The notes under the pieces are model-generated. The model made no database searches and was not told the DNA's origin. It saw only the letters and a program-made list of their open reading frames with translations. A DNA stretch of 64,000 nucleotides from Variovorax sp. KBW07 (lineage in GTDB: Bacteria; Pseudomonadota; Gammaproteobacteria; Burkholderiales; Burkholderiaceae_C). Shown here one piece after another: positions 17,743 through 26,270 of the stretch. The stretch lies in NCBI RefSeq assembly GCF_003852515.1, contig NZ_QAJK01000001.1, forward strand, positions 1-64,000, in the 5' to 3' direction. Positions within the stretch are counted from its first letter, which is position 1; each line of letters starts with the position of its first letter. The position numbers were made by a program, and so were the translations under genes.

Positions 17743-18717
17743 ATGCTGCTTCACGTCACCCACGAAACCCGCTACGAGTACGCGCCGCCCGTGGAGACGG
17801 CGCAGCACCTCGCCCACCTGAAGCCGCTGGCCACCGATTCGCAGCGGCTGGTGAGCCACAAGCTGGCCATCGATCCGCCGCCCGCGCAGCGCAGCGAGCT
17901 GCCCGACCTGTACGGCAACACGCGCGCCTTCTTTGCGCTCGAAGCCACGCACGACCGGCTGGTGGTCACGGCCGAGAGCGTGGTCGAAACCTTCACGCCC
18001 GTGCTGTCGCCCGCCATTGCGCGCGAGCTGCCCTGGGAGGCCGTGCGCGAGCGTTTCCGCTTTCGCAAGGACGCCACCTTCGACGCGGCTTCGGAGTTCG
18101 TCTTTCCCTCGCCCTACGTGCCGCGCCACGACGACTTCATGGCCTACGCGCGCGCCAGCTTCGTGCCCGGGCGTCCCACCTTCGACGTGGCGATGGACCT
18201 CACCGAGCGCATGTACCGCGACTTCGACTACGACGCCGACAGCACCGAGATCAACACGCCCGCCGTCGAGGCCCTGGCCCAGCGCAAGGGAGTGTGCCAA
18301 GACTTCGCGCACATCATGATCGCGTGCTTTCGCACCATGGGCCTGCCCGCGCGCTACGTGAGCGGCTACCTGCTCACGCAGCCGCCGCCCGGCCAGCCGC
18401 GGCTGGTCGGCGCCGATGCCTCGCACGCCTGGGTGTCGGTGTACCTGCCCGGTGAAAGCGACGGCGACGACGCCACCGAAAGCGCCGGTGGCTGGGCCGA
18501 TTTCGACCCCACCAACGGCCGCCAGCCCGGCGAGGATTACGTCACCCTGGCCATCGGCCGCGACTACTCCGACGTTTCGCCGATGCGCGGCGTACTACAC
18601 GGCGGCGCGCGCCACACGCTGCGCGTCGGCGTGACCGTGCAGCCAGTGGGGGAAGTGATCGCGGCCTTGCCGCAAACCGGGACACAATCGCCAATCCAAG
18701 ACAAGGAATCTTCATGA
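17743..18717 (+). CDS. Transglutaminase-like protein (second copy in the cluster)
   Basis: This 324-residue protein has the bacterial transglutaminase N-terminal beta domain (about 1-140) and a transglutaminase-like domain (about 150-290). The triad is visible: Cys185 in GVCQDFAH, His228 in ASHAWVSV and Asp253/255 in ADFDPTNG. Members hydrolyse or form amide bonds and are recurrent neighbours of ATP-grasp/alpha-E genes. It begins 34 bases after the binding lipoprotein gene and ends in an ATGA overlap with the RidA gene, so all three are probably one transcript. The start MLLHVTHETRYEY is the family-typical first beta strand. Confidence 0.92.
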   Translation: MLLHVTHETRYEYAPPVETAQHLAHLKPLATDSQRLVSHKLAIDPPPAQRSELPDLYGNTRAFFALEATHDRLVVTAESVVETFTPVLSPAIARELPWEAVRERFRFRKDATFDAASEFVFPSPYVPRHDDFMAYARASFVPGRPTFDVAMDLTERMYRDFDYDADSTEINTPAVEALAQRKGVCQDFAHIMIACFRTMGLPARYVSGYLLTQPPPGQPRLVGADASHAWVSVYLPGESDGDDATESAGGWADFDPTNGRQPGEDYVTLAIGRDYSDVSPMRGVLHGGARHTLRVGVTVQPVGEVIAALPQTGTQSPIQDKESS

Positions 18718-19172
18718 GCGTTTACGACAAACTTTCCAGCCTCGGCATCACCCTGCCGCCCGTCTCCGCCCCCGCGGCCGCCTACGTGCCCTTCGTGCGC
18801 ACCGGCAACCTCGTGTTCCTGTCGGGCCACATCGCCAAGAAGGACGGCAAGGTCTGGACCGGCCAGCTCGGCGCCAACATCGGCACCGACGAAGGCAAGC
18901 AGGCCGCGCGCGCCATTGCCATCGACCTGCTCGGCACGCTGCATGCGGCCGTGGGCGACCTCAACAAGGTCACGCGCATCGTCAAGGTCATGAGCCTGGT
19001 CAACTCGGTCGGCACCTTCACCGAACAGCACCTGGTGACCAACGGCGCCAGCGAATTCTTCGCCGAAGTCTTCGGCCCCGAAAAGGGCGCGCATGCACGC
19101 AGCGCCTTCGGCGTGGCGCAGATCCCGATGGGTGCCTGCGTCGAGATCGAGCTGATCGCCGAAATCGGCTGA
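18714..19172 (+). CDS. RidA family protein
   Basis: This 152-residue YjgF/YER057c/RidA-family protein is likely trimeric and cytosolic. RidA proteins remove reactive enamine/imine intermediates made by pyridoxal-phosphate enzymes; this longer subtype is less well characterised. The segments VRTGNLVFLSGHIAKKDG (about 28-45) and GACVEIELIAEIG at the end match the family core. The start codon overlaps the transglutaminase stop, suggesting coupled translation and a link to the amide-chemistry cluster. A strong terminator hairpin follows. Confidence 0.88.
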   Translation: MSVYDKLSSLGITLPPVSAPAAAYVPFVRTGNLVFLSGHIAKKDGKVWTGQLGANIGTDEGKQAARAIAIDLLGTLHAAVGDLNKVTRIVKVMSLVNSVGTFTEQHLVTNGASEFFAEVFGPEKGAHARSAFGVAQIPMGACVEIELIAEIG

Positions 19173-19220
19173 TCGCTTCTTCGCTTTCTTCTTCCGCGAC
19201 TTTCGCACTCGCGGAATTCG

Positions 19221-19250
19221 AGGCCTGACGGCTGTGTCGTCAGGCCTCTT
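19221..19250 (+). terminator. Rho-independent-type terminator after the RidA gene
   Basis: AGGCCTGACG and CGTCAGGCCT form a perfect 10-bp stem with a 7-base loop, followed by CTTT. It lies about 50 bases after the RidA stop and plausibly ends the 10.4-19.2 kb transcript. Confidence 0.8.
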
Positions 19251-19270
19251 TGCATTGCATCGTCGACCTC

Positions 19271-19858
19271 ATGCCATTGACCCCCGCCGGCCTCATCGAA
19301 CAGGCCACGCAAGACCCCGTCAACGCCGCGCTGCTTGAACGCCTGCCGGCCCTCCGGCTTCGCCAGGGTTTCCTTACCGCCGGCTGCCTGTTCCAGGCGA
19401 CGTGGAACCGCCTCTCTGACAAGCCGCCAGGCTGGGGCGTGAAAGACTACGACGTTTTCTATTTCGACGACACCGACCTGTCGTGGGACGCAGAAGACGC
19501 CGTGATCCAGCGCGTGCAGCGCGCGGTGGCCGACCTGGGCGTGAGCGTGGAGGTGAAGAACCAGGCGCGCGTCCACCTCTGGTACGAGCAGCGCTTCAAG
19601 TCGCCCTACCCGCAACTCGGTTCCGCGCGCGACGGCATCGACCGCTACCTCATCGCATGCACCCGCGTCGGCATCGACCTGGCCGATGGAACGCTCTACG
19701 CGCCCGATGGACTCGACGACCTGGCCGCAGGCATGTTGCGCATGAACCCGCTGCTTCCGATGCGCGAGCTTTTTCTGAAGAAGGCGGCGGACTACCAGGC
19801 GCGATGGCCGTGGCTGCGCATCGTGCCGCCGGAAGGCGCACCCGACGACGCGGCCTGA
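19271..19858 (+). CDS. Nucleotidyltransferase-like protein (COG3575/DUF925 type)
   Basis: This 195-residue protein resembles the COG3575 nucleotidyltransferase-like family. It has the fold-typical segments LRQGFLTAGCLFQATWN (about 30-46), where others have the Gly-rich helix, and KDYDVFYFDDTDLS (about 58-71) with paired acidic residues. It probably transfers a nucleotide to an unknown acceptor; family function is unassigned. I chose the ATG at 19271 over an upstream TTG that lies inside the terminator. The gene stands alone. Confidence 0.75.
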   Translation: MPLTPAGLIEQATQDPVNAALLERLPALRLRQGFLTAGCLFQATWNRLSDKPPGWGVKDYDVFYFDDTDLSWDAEDAVIQRVQRAVADLGVSVEVKNQARVHLWYEQRFKSPYPQLGSARDGIDRYLIACTRVGIDLADGTLYAPDGLDDLAAGMLRMNPLLPMRELFLKKAADYQARWPWLRIVPPEGAPDDAA

Positions 19859-19980
19859 ACGAGCACGCAGCAAGGCAGCTTCGGCACTGAAGGACCGGGG
19901 ATGCTCTTCAGCTTTCTTGACGCGCCTCGTGCCCGGCGAAATAGTGAAGCGATTTCGTTGTTCCTCCCCGGAGGCTCAAG

Positions 19981-20562
19981 GTGAAACCGTCTCTTTCACT
20001 TCTCGTCGTCCTGCTCGCGCTCTGGGGCCCAGGCTCCGCCGGCGCGACCTCATGCGCCGGCAACAGCTCGTTCCTTGAATCGGTGAAGTGGCATCGCGAC
20101 CACAACTCCAGCGGCCGGATCGTTCGGGCCCGGGTGGTGCCGTCGGATCTTCCCGCGTCGCCCTCCGACCCGAACTGGAAAACCTACATGTTCGAAACCC
20201 TCGAGTTTCTCGATGGCGGAAAGCGCGAGGAGATCGGCACAAAGCTTCTCGGGAACGGGGTGCTTTATTACCGCCTCAACCTGCCTCCCGTGGGCCGGTC
20301 GGAGCCCCTTCCCGAGGGCTCCGAATGGATTCTCCAGACTTGGGGCGAAGGACGGTCGATGCAGCCCAGCCTGTGCAGCGCCATCCTCGAAGTTCGAGGC
20401 GACACGGTGCACGGACTCATCCAGAACCCGCCAGGCAGCCCGCCGACATGGCGAAGCCGTGCCCTGTCGGAAGCCGGCAACAACGACGCATCGCAATCGA
20501 TGCCGCTGGCTGAATTTCGCCGTGCACTCGGCAAGCTGACCGGAGGCCGCAAAGCACGCTGA
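19981..20562 (+). CDS. Secreted protein of unknown function
   Basis: This 193-residue protein has a clear signal peptide (SLLVVLLALWGPG, cleavage near Ala22) and a Cys in the mature N-terminus plus another near residue 137 that could form a disulfide. I recognise no family. It starts with GTG preceded by a CCGGAGG ribosome binding site. It is convergent with the two secreted paralogues that follow and shares a hairpin with them. Confidence 0.7.
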   Translation: MKPSLSLLVVLLALWGPGSAGATSCAGNSSFLESVKWHRDHNSSGRIVRARVVPSDLPASPSDPNWKTYMFETLEFLDGGKREEIGTKLLGNGVLYYRLNLPPVGRSEPLPEGSEWILQTWGEGRSMQPSLCSAILEVRGDTVHGLIQNPPGSPPTWRSRALSEAGNNDASQSMPLAEFRRALGKLTGGRKAR

Positions 20563-20596
20563 CGCTCAGGCGATGGCCGAGGCGCCAGCGCGTGCA

Positions 20597-20629
20597 GGCA
20601 AGTAGCAGAAGCAGTCGCTGCTACTTGCC
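20597..20629. terminator. 12-bp hairpin between convergent genes
   Basis: GGCAAGTAGCAG and CTGCTACTTGCC form a perfect 12-bp inverted repeat with a 9-base loop, overlapping the stop codon of the minus-strand gene and lying 35 bases after the plus-strand gene stop. Neither side has a U-tract, but position and symmetry suggest a bidirectional terminator. Confidence 0.55.
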
Positions 20630-21643
20630 CTTCCAGCTTGACACAGTGATGAACACGCCGGTTTCCTTCGCGTCGCGCAAGCGCACGCTGTAGCGCCCCG
20701 CGCCATCAGCGCCGTTGAACACGATTTCGCGGCCGCCCTCTTCCACGCTCGCGCCCTTCGCCAGCTCGCGGTAGGTGTCGACCAGGGTGTCGAGCGCGGC
20801 GTAGCTGCGCAGCGTCACTTCGGCATCGGGCAGGCGCGGCTCGTTGCGCTGCGAGCGCTCGTACTCCGTGCGCATCGGCTTGCCGGCCAGGCCCTTGGGC
20901 ATCACGATCTTGCCGGCGCTCGCCGTGCTGTTCACCTCGGCCGTCTGCACCAGCAAGGGCCGCAGCGAAGCCGGGAAACCCGGTGGCAATTGCTCGACGC
21001 GCCAGCCCGGCACGTCCGGCTGGCCGGCGATGTATTCGACGCTCGCGATCTTCTGCGCGTCGGCCGCCTTTGCCGGATCGTCGCTTTCGGCCATGGCCGC
21101 CAGGAACGACGGCAGCGTCTTGCCCCACACCACCAGCGGCTCGGCGTCGGCCTGCTTCGCACCGGCGGGCTGGAAGATCGACAGCACGGTCTGCGGCGCA
21201 GGCTTGCACACCTTGGGTTTGTCGCCGGTCGGCGGCACGCTGCAATGGCCGTTGACCAGCCCCAGCGCCACCAGGCGGCCTTCGGCGTCGAGCAGCATGG
21301 CCGAGCGTTCTTCGCCGTGGTCGCCGCCATTGACGGACGCGATGACCCTGCGGCCATCGGGCCAGACGGTGCGCGTGATGTCGTGCCTGGAGCGCATGCC
21401 TTCGAGCACCTGCTGCGCGATCAGCGCATCGGCATCGGTGTAGCTGCCGCGCGCATAGCCGACCATGGCGACCACGGCGCTGCGAATGCGCGGCTGTTCG
21501 CTGAGCCGCAGCGGGGGCGCGGGCAGCTCGGTGGTGACGGGTCCACCCGCGGATGCCGCGGGTTGTGCGCCCTGCGCATGCGCGCCCGCGGCGCAGGCGA
21601 ACAGCAGCGACGCGAGGGTCTTGCGAAACGGCACAGCCATCAT
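20621..21643 (-). CDS. Secreted protein of unknown function, paralogue of its upstream neighbour
   Basis: This 340-residue protein has a signal peptide (LASLLFACAAGAHAQG). It shares with the protein encoded directly upstream a conserved core: a GSY segment, an Ile/Leu-rich helix with EGMRSRHD, a DGRRVIAS strand and a MLLDAEGRLVALGLV strand (about residues 65-135). A C-terminal part (about 245-340) ends in a beta-rich stretch. The start overlaps the previous stop (ATGA), so the pair is translationally coupled. I recognise no named family; a periplasmic location is inferred. Confidence 0.75.
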   Translation of the reverse strand: MMAVPFRKTLASLLFACAAGAHAQGAQPAASAGGPVTTELPAPPLRLSEQPRIRSAVVAMVGYARGSYTDADALIAQQVLEGMRSRHDITRTVWPDGRRVIASVNGGDHGEERSAMLLDAEGRLVALGLVNGHCSVPPTGDKPKVCKPAPQTVLSIFQPAGAKQADAEPLVVWGKTLPSFLAAMAESDDPAKAADAQKIASVEYIAGQPDVPGWRVEQLPPGFPASLRPLLVQTAEVNSTASAGKIVMPKGLAGKPMRTEYERSQRNEPRLPDAEVTLRSYAALDTLVDTYRELAKGASVEEGGREIVFNGADGAGRYSVRLRDAKETGVFITVSSWKGK

Positions 21644-22566
21644 TCGGAAATCTCCACTTCGATATTCGTGATCGCCAGCATGTCTTTCCCGTGCTTCACG
21701 CCGACGGAAAAGGCCACGCCCTTGCGGTTGCCCGCGACATAGCCGGAGCGCTGGTCCAGGCTCGACTCCATTTCTTCGAGCGGCGGCGACAGCTGCTTGT
21801 AGAAGGCCAGCACTTTTTCCATGCTGTCGGTGGTCTGCAGGCGCAGCACGCGCCTGGCCTTGGCGTCGCTCAGCGCGTCTTGCGCGGTGCGGTAGATCTG
21901 CGCCTTCGGGTACAGCGGCACGTCCGCCGAGAAGCCCTTCGGCCGTTCGACGGGGCGTGGGGCGGTGTGTGCGGCATCCAGCGTGGTGTATTCGGTCTTG
22001 GCGATCTTCTCGCCCTTGCCGAACTGCAGTTCTTCGGGCACCTGACGGCTCCACGCGATCAGCGGCTGCGCCTTCGCGCGGTCGAAGCCGGGGGCGAGGA
22101 ACACCGACAGCACCGCGTGCTGGTCGTCCAGGCAACCGGTGGACGACGAGTCGTTGCCGCAGGCGCGGTGCACCAGTGCGGCGGCCAGCACGTTGCCGCT
22201 GCCGCTGTCGACCAGCACGGCCGCGCGCTCGCTGCCGCCATAGGGCCGCCGGTACGACGACAGCAGCCGCTGGCCGCCGGGCAATGCCAGCTCCTTGCGA
22301 TCGTGGCGCGAAGACAGCCCTTCGATGAGTTGTTCGGCCAGCAGGCCTTCAGGCCAGTAGTAGGAGCCCGACGCCATGCCCGTGAAGCGGGTCACGGCGA
22401 GATCGAAGGCGGGGGCTTGGGTGGCTTCCTGCGCGCGGTCGGTGTTCAGCGTCAGGACCATATCGGCGGCGAAGGCAGGGGTTGCCGCGCCGATGGTGGT
22501 GGAGAGAAGAAGAGCCAGGAAAGCAGGAGAGGGAGAAAGGACGGAGCGAAGTCGGAAAAGAGGCAT
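21640..22566 (-). CDS. Secreted protein of unknown function, first of a tandem pair
   Basis: This 308-residue exported protein has a signal peptide FLALLLSTTIGAATPAFA with cleavage before ADM. The core GSYYWPEG, EGLSSRHD, GGQRLLSS and AAVLVDSGSGNVLAAALVH (about 45-120) is repeated in the following gene, so the two arose by tandem duplication and diverged strongly. I chose the ATG at 22566 because it begins the signal peptide; an upstream TTG at 22587 is possible. Function is unknown. Confidence 0.75.
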   Translation of the reverse strand: MPLFRLRSVLSPSPAFLALLLSTTIGAATPAFAADMVLTLNTDRAQEATQAPAFDLAVTRFTGMASGSYYWPEGLLAEQLIEGLSSRHDRKELALPGGQRLLSSYRRPYGGSERAAVLVDSGSGNVLAAALVHRACGNDSSSTGCLDDQHAVLSVFLAPGFDRAKAQPLIAWSRQVPEELQFGKGEKIAKTEYTTLDAAHTAPRPVERPKGFSADVPLYPKAQIYRTAQDALSDAKARRVLRLQTTDSMEKVLAFYKQLSPPLEEMESSLDQRSGYVAGNRKGVAFSVGVKHGKDMLAITNIEVEISE

Positions 22567-22664
22567 GCGGAAAAATGAGATGAACAATGCGCCTCGCCCG
22601 GGCTGTGCCGGGCGAGTGCGGGCCTGGATTCTAGAAGGCCCTCGCGGCGAAAACGTTCATGGCT

Positions 22665-24011
22665 TCATTGCGTCGGCGCCGGGCTGCGCGCCTTCTCGCG
22701 CGACACAAACAGCAGGATCAGCACGGTCGCCACGAACTCCACCAGCGCGATGACCGTGAGCCCCTGTGCGTACTGCCCCGTGCTGGTCTTCAGGTAGCCG
22801 AGCAACTGCGGCGAAAAGTAGCCCGCCAGGTTCGCCACCGAGTTGATGAAGGCCAGCCCCACCACCAGCGCGGTGGCCGAAAGGTAGCGGCTCGGGATCT
22901 GCCAGTAGATCGGAATCGAACCCATGGTGCCGGCCGACGAAAGCGCCAGCGAGACGATCACGCCGGCCATGTTCTTCTGCCCCAGAAAGTAGGCCGTGAG
23001 CAGCAGGCCCAGCGCGCCGATGCCGGCCGCGATGGCCGTGTGCCACTTCACTTCCTTGCGCCGGTCCGACAGGTAGCCGTTGCCGATCATGCCGATCCAG
23101 CCGCAGGCGTAGATGCCGGCCATGACCCAGCCCAGCGTCTTGATGTCGGTCACGCCGACCTCGCGCACGATGCTCGGGCCGTAGTACACCAGCGTGGCGT
23201 TGCCCGCGACGATGCAGAAGAAGATGAGCGTCAGCACCCACAGCTGCGCATTGCGCATCGATGCGAAAAAGCTGTGCTCGCGGCTGCCCAGGCTTTGCGC
23301 TTCAGCGGCTAGTTCGCTCTCGACATGCGCCTTCTGCCGCGCGCTGAGCCAGCGCGCCTTGGCCGGCGAATCGCTCAGGATGAAATACGCCGCGATGCCC
23401 GCCACGATGGACGGAATGCCCTCGACCACGAACAACCATTGCCAGCCACGGTAGCCGCCCGCGCCGCTCAGCGTTTCCATCAGGTAGGCCGCGATCGGGC
23501 TGCCGAACATCAGCGACAGCGCCGAGGCCGACACGAAGAATGCCAGCGCCTTTCCGCGCCGGTGCGCCGGCAGCCAGTACGTCAGGTACAGGATCACGCC
23601 GGGCTGCAGGCCGGCCTCGAATGCGCCCATCAGGAAGCGAAGAATGTAGAACTGCAGCGGGGTCTTCACCCACGCCATCAGCACGCACACCACGCCCCAT
23701 CCGATGGTGATGCGCATGATTGTTTTCTTGGCGCCGAACTTCTGCAGCAGGATGTTGCTGGGCACCTCGAAGAAGAAATAGCCGATGAAGAAAACGCCCG
23801 CGCCGGCGCCGTAGATGGCGTCGGACCACTGCAGGTCGCTCATCATCGTGAGCTTCGCGAAGCCGACGTTGACCCGGTCGATCCATGCAAGAAACCAGAC
23901 CAGCGTAAGAAAAGGAATCAGGCGCCAGACGATGCGCCTGAACGTCAGGTCGCGTTCCGCGAGGCTGTCCACGGAAATGTCGGACGCTGGAGGCAAGACC
24001 ACAGTGCTCAT
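22665..24011 (-). CDS. MFS transporter, anion:cation symporter (ACS) type
   Basis: This 448-residue protein has 12 predicted membrane helices. The ACS-family start WRLIPFLTLVWFLAWIDRVNVGFA, the FFEVPSNILLQKFGAKK loop and the YWLPAHRRGKALA loop after helix 5 are characteristic of phthalate/tartrate/glucarate-type carboxylate importers. It probably brings in an organic anion by proton symport. It is last in a minus-strand set with a racemase-family gene, another MFS carrier and an RpiR regulator, so its substrate is probably linked to theirs. Confidence 0.9.
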   Translation of the reverse strand: MSTVVLPPASDISVDSLAERDLTFRRIVWRLIPFLTLVWFLAWIDRVNVGFAKLTMMSDLQWSDAIYGAGAGVFFIGYFFFEVPSNILLQKFGAKKTIMRITIGWGVVCVLMAWVKTPLQFYILRFLMGAFEAGLQPGVILYLTYWLPAHRRGKALAFFVSASALSLMFGSPIAAYLMETLSGAGGYRGWQWLFVVEGIPSIVAGIAAYFILSDSPAKARWLSARQKAHVESELAAEAQSLGSREHSFFASMRNAQLWVLTLIFFCIVAGNATLVYYGPSIVREVGVTDIKTLGWVMAGIYACGWIGMIGNGYLSDRRKEVKWHTAIAAGIGALGLLLTAYFLGQKNMAGVIVSLALSSAGTMGSIPIYWQIPSRYLSATALVVGLAFINSVANLAGYFSPQLLGYLKTSTGQYAQGLTVIALVEFVATVLILLFVSREKARSPAPTQ

Positions 24012-24104
24012 TCAATACTCCTCGGACAACAGCAAGCCACGGCGCACCCGCGCCGCAACGAAGAAAGAACTGAAGAAAGAAAAAAGAAAGCCCGACCGCG
24101 CGGC

Positions 24105-24767
24105 CTATGGCGTGACCGCAAGCCGCGAACACAGCAGCCGCATGGCCGCGGAAATCGGTGCGATCACCGGCACATCGAAGCGCGGGGCCAACGCCAGCGC
24201 AGCCTGCCCCAGCGGCCCGCCGCCGATGATCACGGCCTGCGCGCCGTCTTCGTCGATGCAGCGCTGCACGGCCTGTGCCAGCGCTTCTTCCAGCGCATGC
24301 GCATCGGCCGCCAGCGCGCGCGGGTCGCCTTGCGTCAGGCGGATGCCCGTGTACAGGCCGCGCAACCCCAGCGCGGCGGCACGGCCGTCGATGGGCGATA
24401 CCAGCTCGGGCGTGACCGTGGCAATGCCGAAGCGCCGGTGGCCTTCGCTGGCCGCCAGCATCGAGGCTTCGGCGATGCCGACCACCGGCACGCCCGCTTC
24501 ACGGCGCAGCAACTCGAGGCCCGGGTCGCCGAAGGCGCTGACGATCACGCCGTCCCACCGCCCGTCGGCGGCGGAACGCCAGGCTTTCAACACCTCGGTG
24601 GCCGCGGCATCGAGCTCGTCTTCGTTGACGATCATTCCCGGGCCGCCGGCCGCGGTGACACCGGTCACGCGGCAGCCGGCCGGTGCCTCGCCGTTGGCGA
24701 TCTTCACCATCATGGCGGTGGTCGCCGACGACGAGTTCGGGTTGATGAGCAGGATTTCTTGTTGCAT
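24105..24767 (-). CDS. Aspartate/glutamate/hydantoin racemase family protein lacking the catalytic cysteines
   Basis: This 220-residue protein has the HyuE-type start LLINPNSSSATTAMM and the SAFGDPGLELL motif near residue 75. Active racemases have Cys in this motif (xCFGDPG) and a second Cys in a G-C-x-G motif near 180. Here the first is Ala and the corresponding second segment reads IIGGGPLG. The three cysteines present (near residues 32, 175 and 213) lie elsewhere. It may have lost racemase activity or use different chemistry. It lies between two MFS genes on the same strand, 42 bases after the first. Confidence 0.82.
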   Translation of the reverse strand: MQQEILLINPNSSSATTAMMVKIANGEAPAGCRVTGVTAAGGPGMIVNEDELDAAATEVLKAWRSAADGRWDGVIVSAFGDPGLELLRREAGVPVVGIAEASMLAASEGHRRFGIATVTPELVSPIDGRAAALGLRGLYTGIRLTQGDPRALAADAHALEEALAQAVQRCIDEDGAQAVIIGGGPLGQAALALAPRFDVPVIAPISAAMRLLCSRLAVTP

Positions 24768-24809
24768 GCGTCGGGACTCTCTGGAAATTCAACCTTCAAC
24801 CGTCAACCC

Positions 24810-26270
24810 TCAACCGGGCTGCGCGATCTTCGCGGCCGGGGCCGTGTCGTCGCCCGCGGCGGTGTTTTCGCCGGGCAGCGGCAGCGCGTCGGGCGACTGG
24901 CCGTAGGTCTCGGGCACGCTCTGCACGCTGACCACGAACACCGCGTACATGCCCGCCGCCAGGCTGAACACGCCGACCAGGCCGAAGGCATCGAAGAGCC
25001 GGCCCGCCACCAGCGGCATCAGCGCGCCAGCGGCCGTGCCGGTGGCAAGAATGAAGGCCGTGCCGAAGGCGCGCACGCGGGTCGGGTACAGCTCGGGCGC
25101 GAAGATCCAGATGGTGGTGTTGAGCAACAGCACGAAGAACTGGAACACCGCGCCCGCAATCAACAGGACGACGATGCTCTTGGCCGCGAAGCCGATGGTC
25201 AGCGCCGCGATGCAGGCGCACACGGCACCGGCCGTGAGCACGCGCTTGCGCGGAAAGTGAAAGCCCAGCAGCGAAGCCGCAATGGCACCCAGCAGGCTGC
25301 CGCCCTGCATCACCATCGTGAAGAGCAGGCTCTTCGACATGCTGTAGCCCAGCGCGACAAGAATGGTCGGCATGAGCGTGAGCACCGAAATCTGCGCGCC
25401 ATAGGTCATCCAGATGGTGATGCACAGCGGAATGGTCCGCCGCGCCAGCGCACCGCGAAAGATCTCGGTCACGCGCACCTTCACTCTGGCATTCGGCGCG
25501 GCCGCGCCGTCGTCGGTGATGTAGTGCTGCTGCGGCACGTTCTTCGCCGACAGCCGGCCCGACGCCAGTCGCGACAGCACCGAATTCACTTCCTTCACCT
25601 TGCCCTGCGACAGCAGGAAACGCGGCGTCTCGGGAATGTAGCGGCGGTAGAACGCACCGAGCAGCGCCGGCACCATCAGGCAGGCGAACAGCCAGCGCCA
25701 GGCGTTGTCGCCGGGGAACATCCAGAACACCAGCAGACCGAAGCCCGGTGCCAGGAAGTTGCCGAGCCCGCCCGCACCCACGTTCACCAGCCCTACGGCG
25801 GTGCCGCGGAACTTGGTCGAGCAGAACTCGGCCAGCATGGTGACGGCAATCGCGATCTCGCCACCCAGCCCGAAGCCGACCACCGCGCGCCCCAGCGCCA
25901 TCACCGCGAAGTTGGGCGCCATGGCGCAGATGCCCGCGCCCAGCGTGAACAGCAGCAGGTCGATGGACAGCATCACGCGCCGGCCGTAGCGGTCGGCAAT
26001 GAAGCCCGAGATGATCCGCCCCACCGCCGCGCAGGCGAAGGTGACGGTGTTCAGGAAGCCGATGTCCGATGCGCTGAGCCCCCACTGCTCGCGCAGCATC
26101 GGCCCCACGATGCCCACCGCGTTCTGCTCGAAGCTGTCGAACAGGCAGCCGATGAGGATCAGAAAAATGATCGTGTGGTGCGACCGCGTGACGCCGATCT
26201 TGTCGAGCGCGCGATCCAGCTCGGCAACCCGGGGCGAGTCGGGCCCGGAAGAGAGTGCAGGTCCAGCCAT
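24810..26270 (-). CDS. MFS transporter (sugar/aromatic acid porter type)
   Basis: This 486-residue 12-helix carrier has the loop signature ADRYGRRVML after helix 2 and the PETPRFLL motif after helix 6, as in the sugar porter and aromatic-acid:proton symporter groups, plus a long central loop (about 255-285). It probably imports a small organic acid. The start has an AAGGGG ribosome binding site. Upstream lies a 357-base gap with palindromes that fit an RpiR-type operator, and the RpiR gene itself is the next gene upstream. Confidence 0.9.
   Translation of the reverse strand: MAGPALSSGPDSPRVAELDRALDKIGVTRSHHTIIFLILIGCLFDSFEQNAVGIVGPMLREQWGLSASDIGFLNTVTFACAAVGRIISGFIADRYGRRVMLSIDLLLFTLGAGICAMAPNFAVMALGRAVVGFGLGGEIAIAVTMLAEFCSTKFRGTAVGLVNVGAGGLGNFLAPGFGLLVFWMFPGDNAWRWLFACLMVPALLGAFYRRYIPETPRFLLSQGKVKEVNSVLSRLASGRLSAKNVPQQHYITDDGAAAPNARVKVRVTEIFRGALARRTIPLCITIWMTYGAQISVLTLMPTILVALGYSMSKSLLFTMVMQGGSLLGAIAASLLGFHFPRKRVLTAGAVCACIAALTIGFAAKSIVVLLIAGAVFQFFVLLLNTTIWIFAPELYPTRVRAFGTAFILATGTAAGALMPLVAGRLFDAFGLVGVFSLAAGMYAVFVVSVQSVPETYGQSPDALPLPGENTAAGDDTAPAAKIAQPG

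Noticed and set aside
24105-24767. Calling the gene hydantoin racemase
   Set aside because: Catalytic cysteines are missing and no hydantoinase or carbamoylase gene is nearby.
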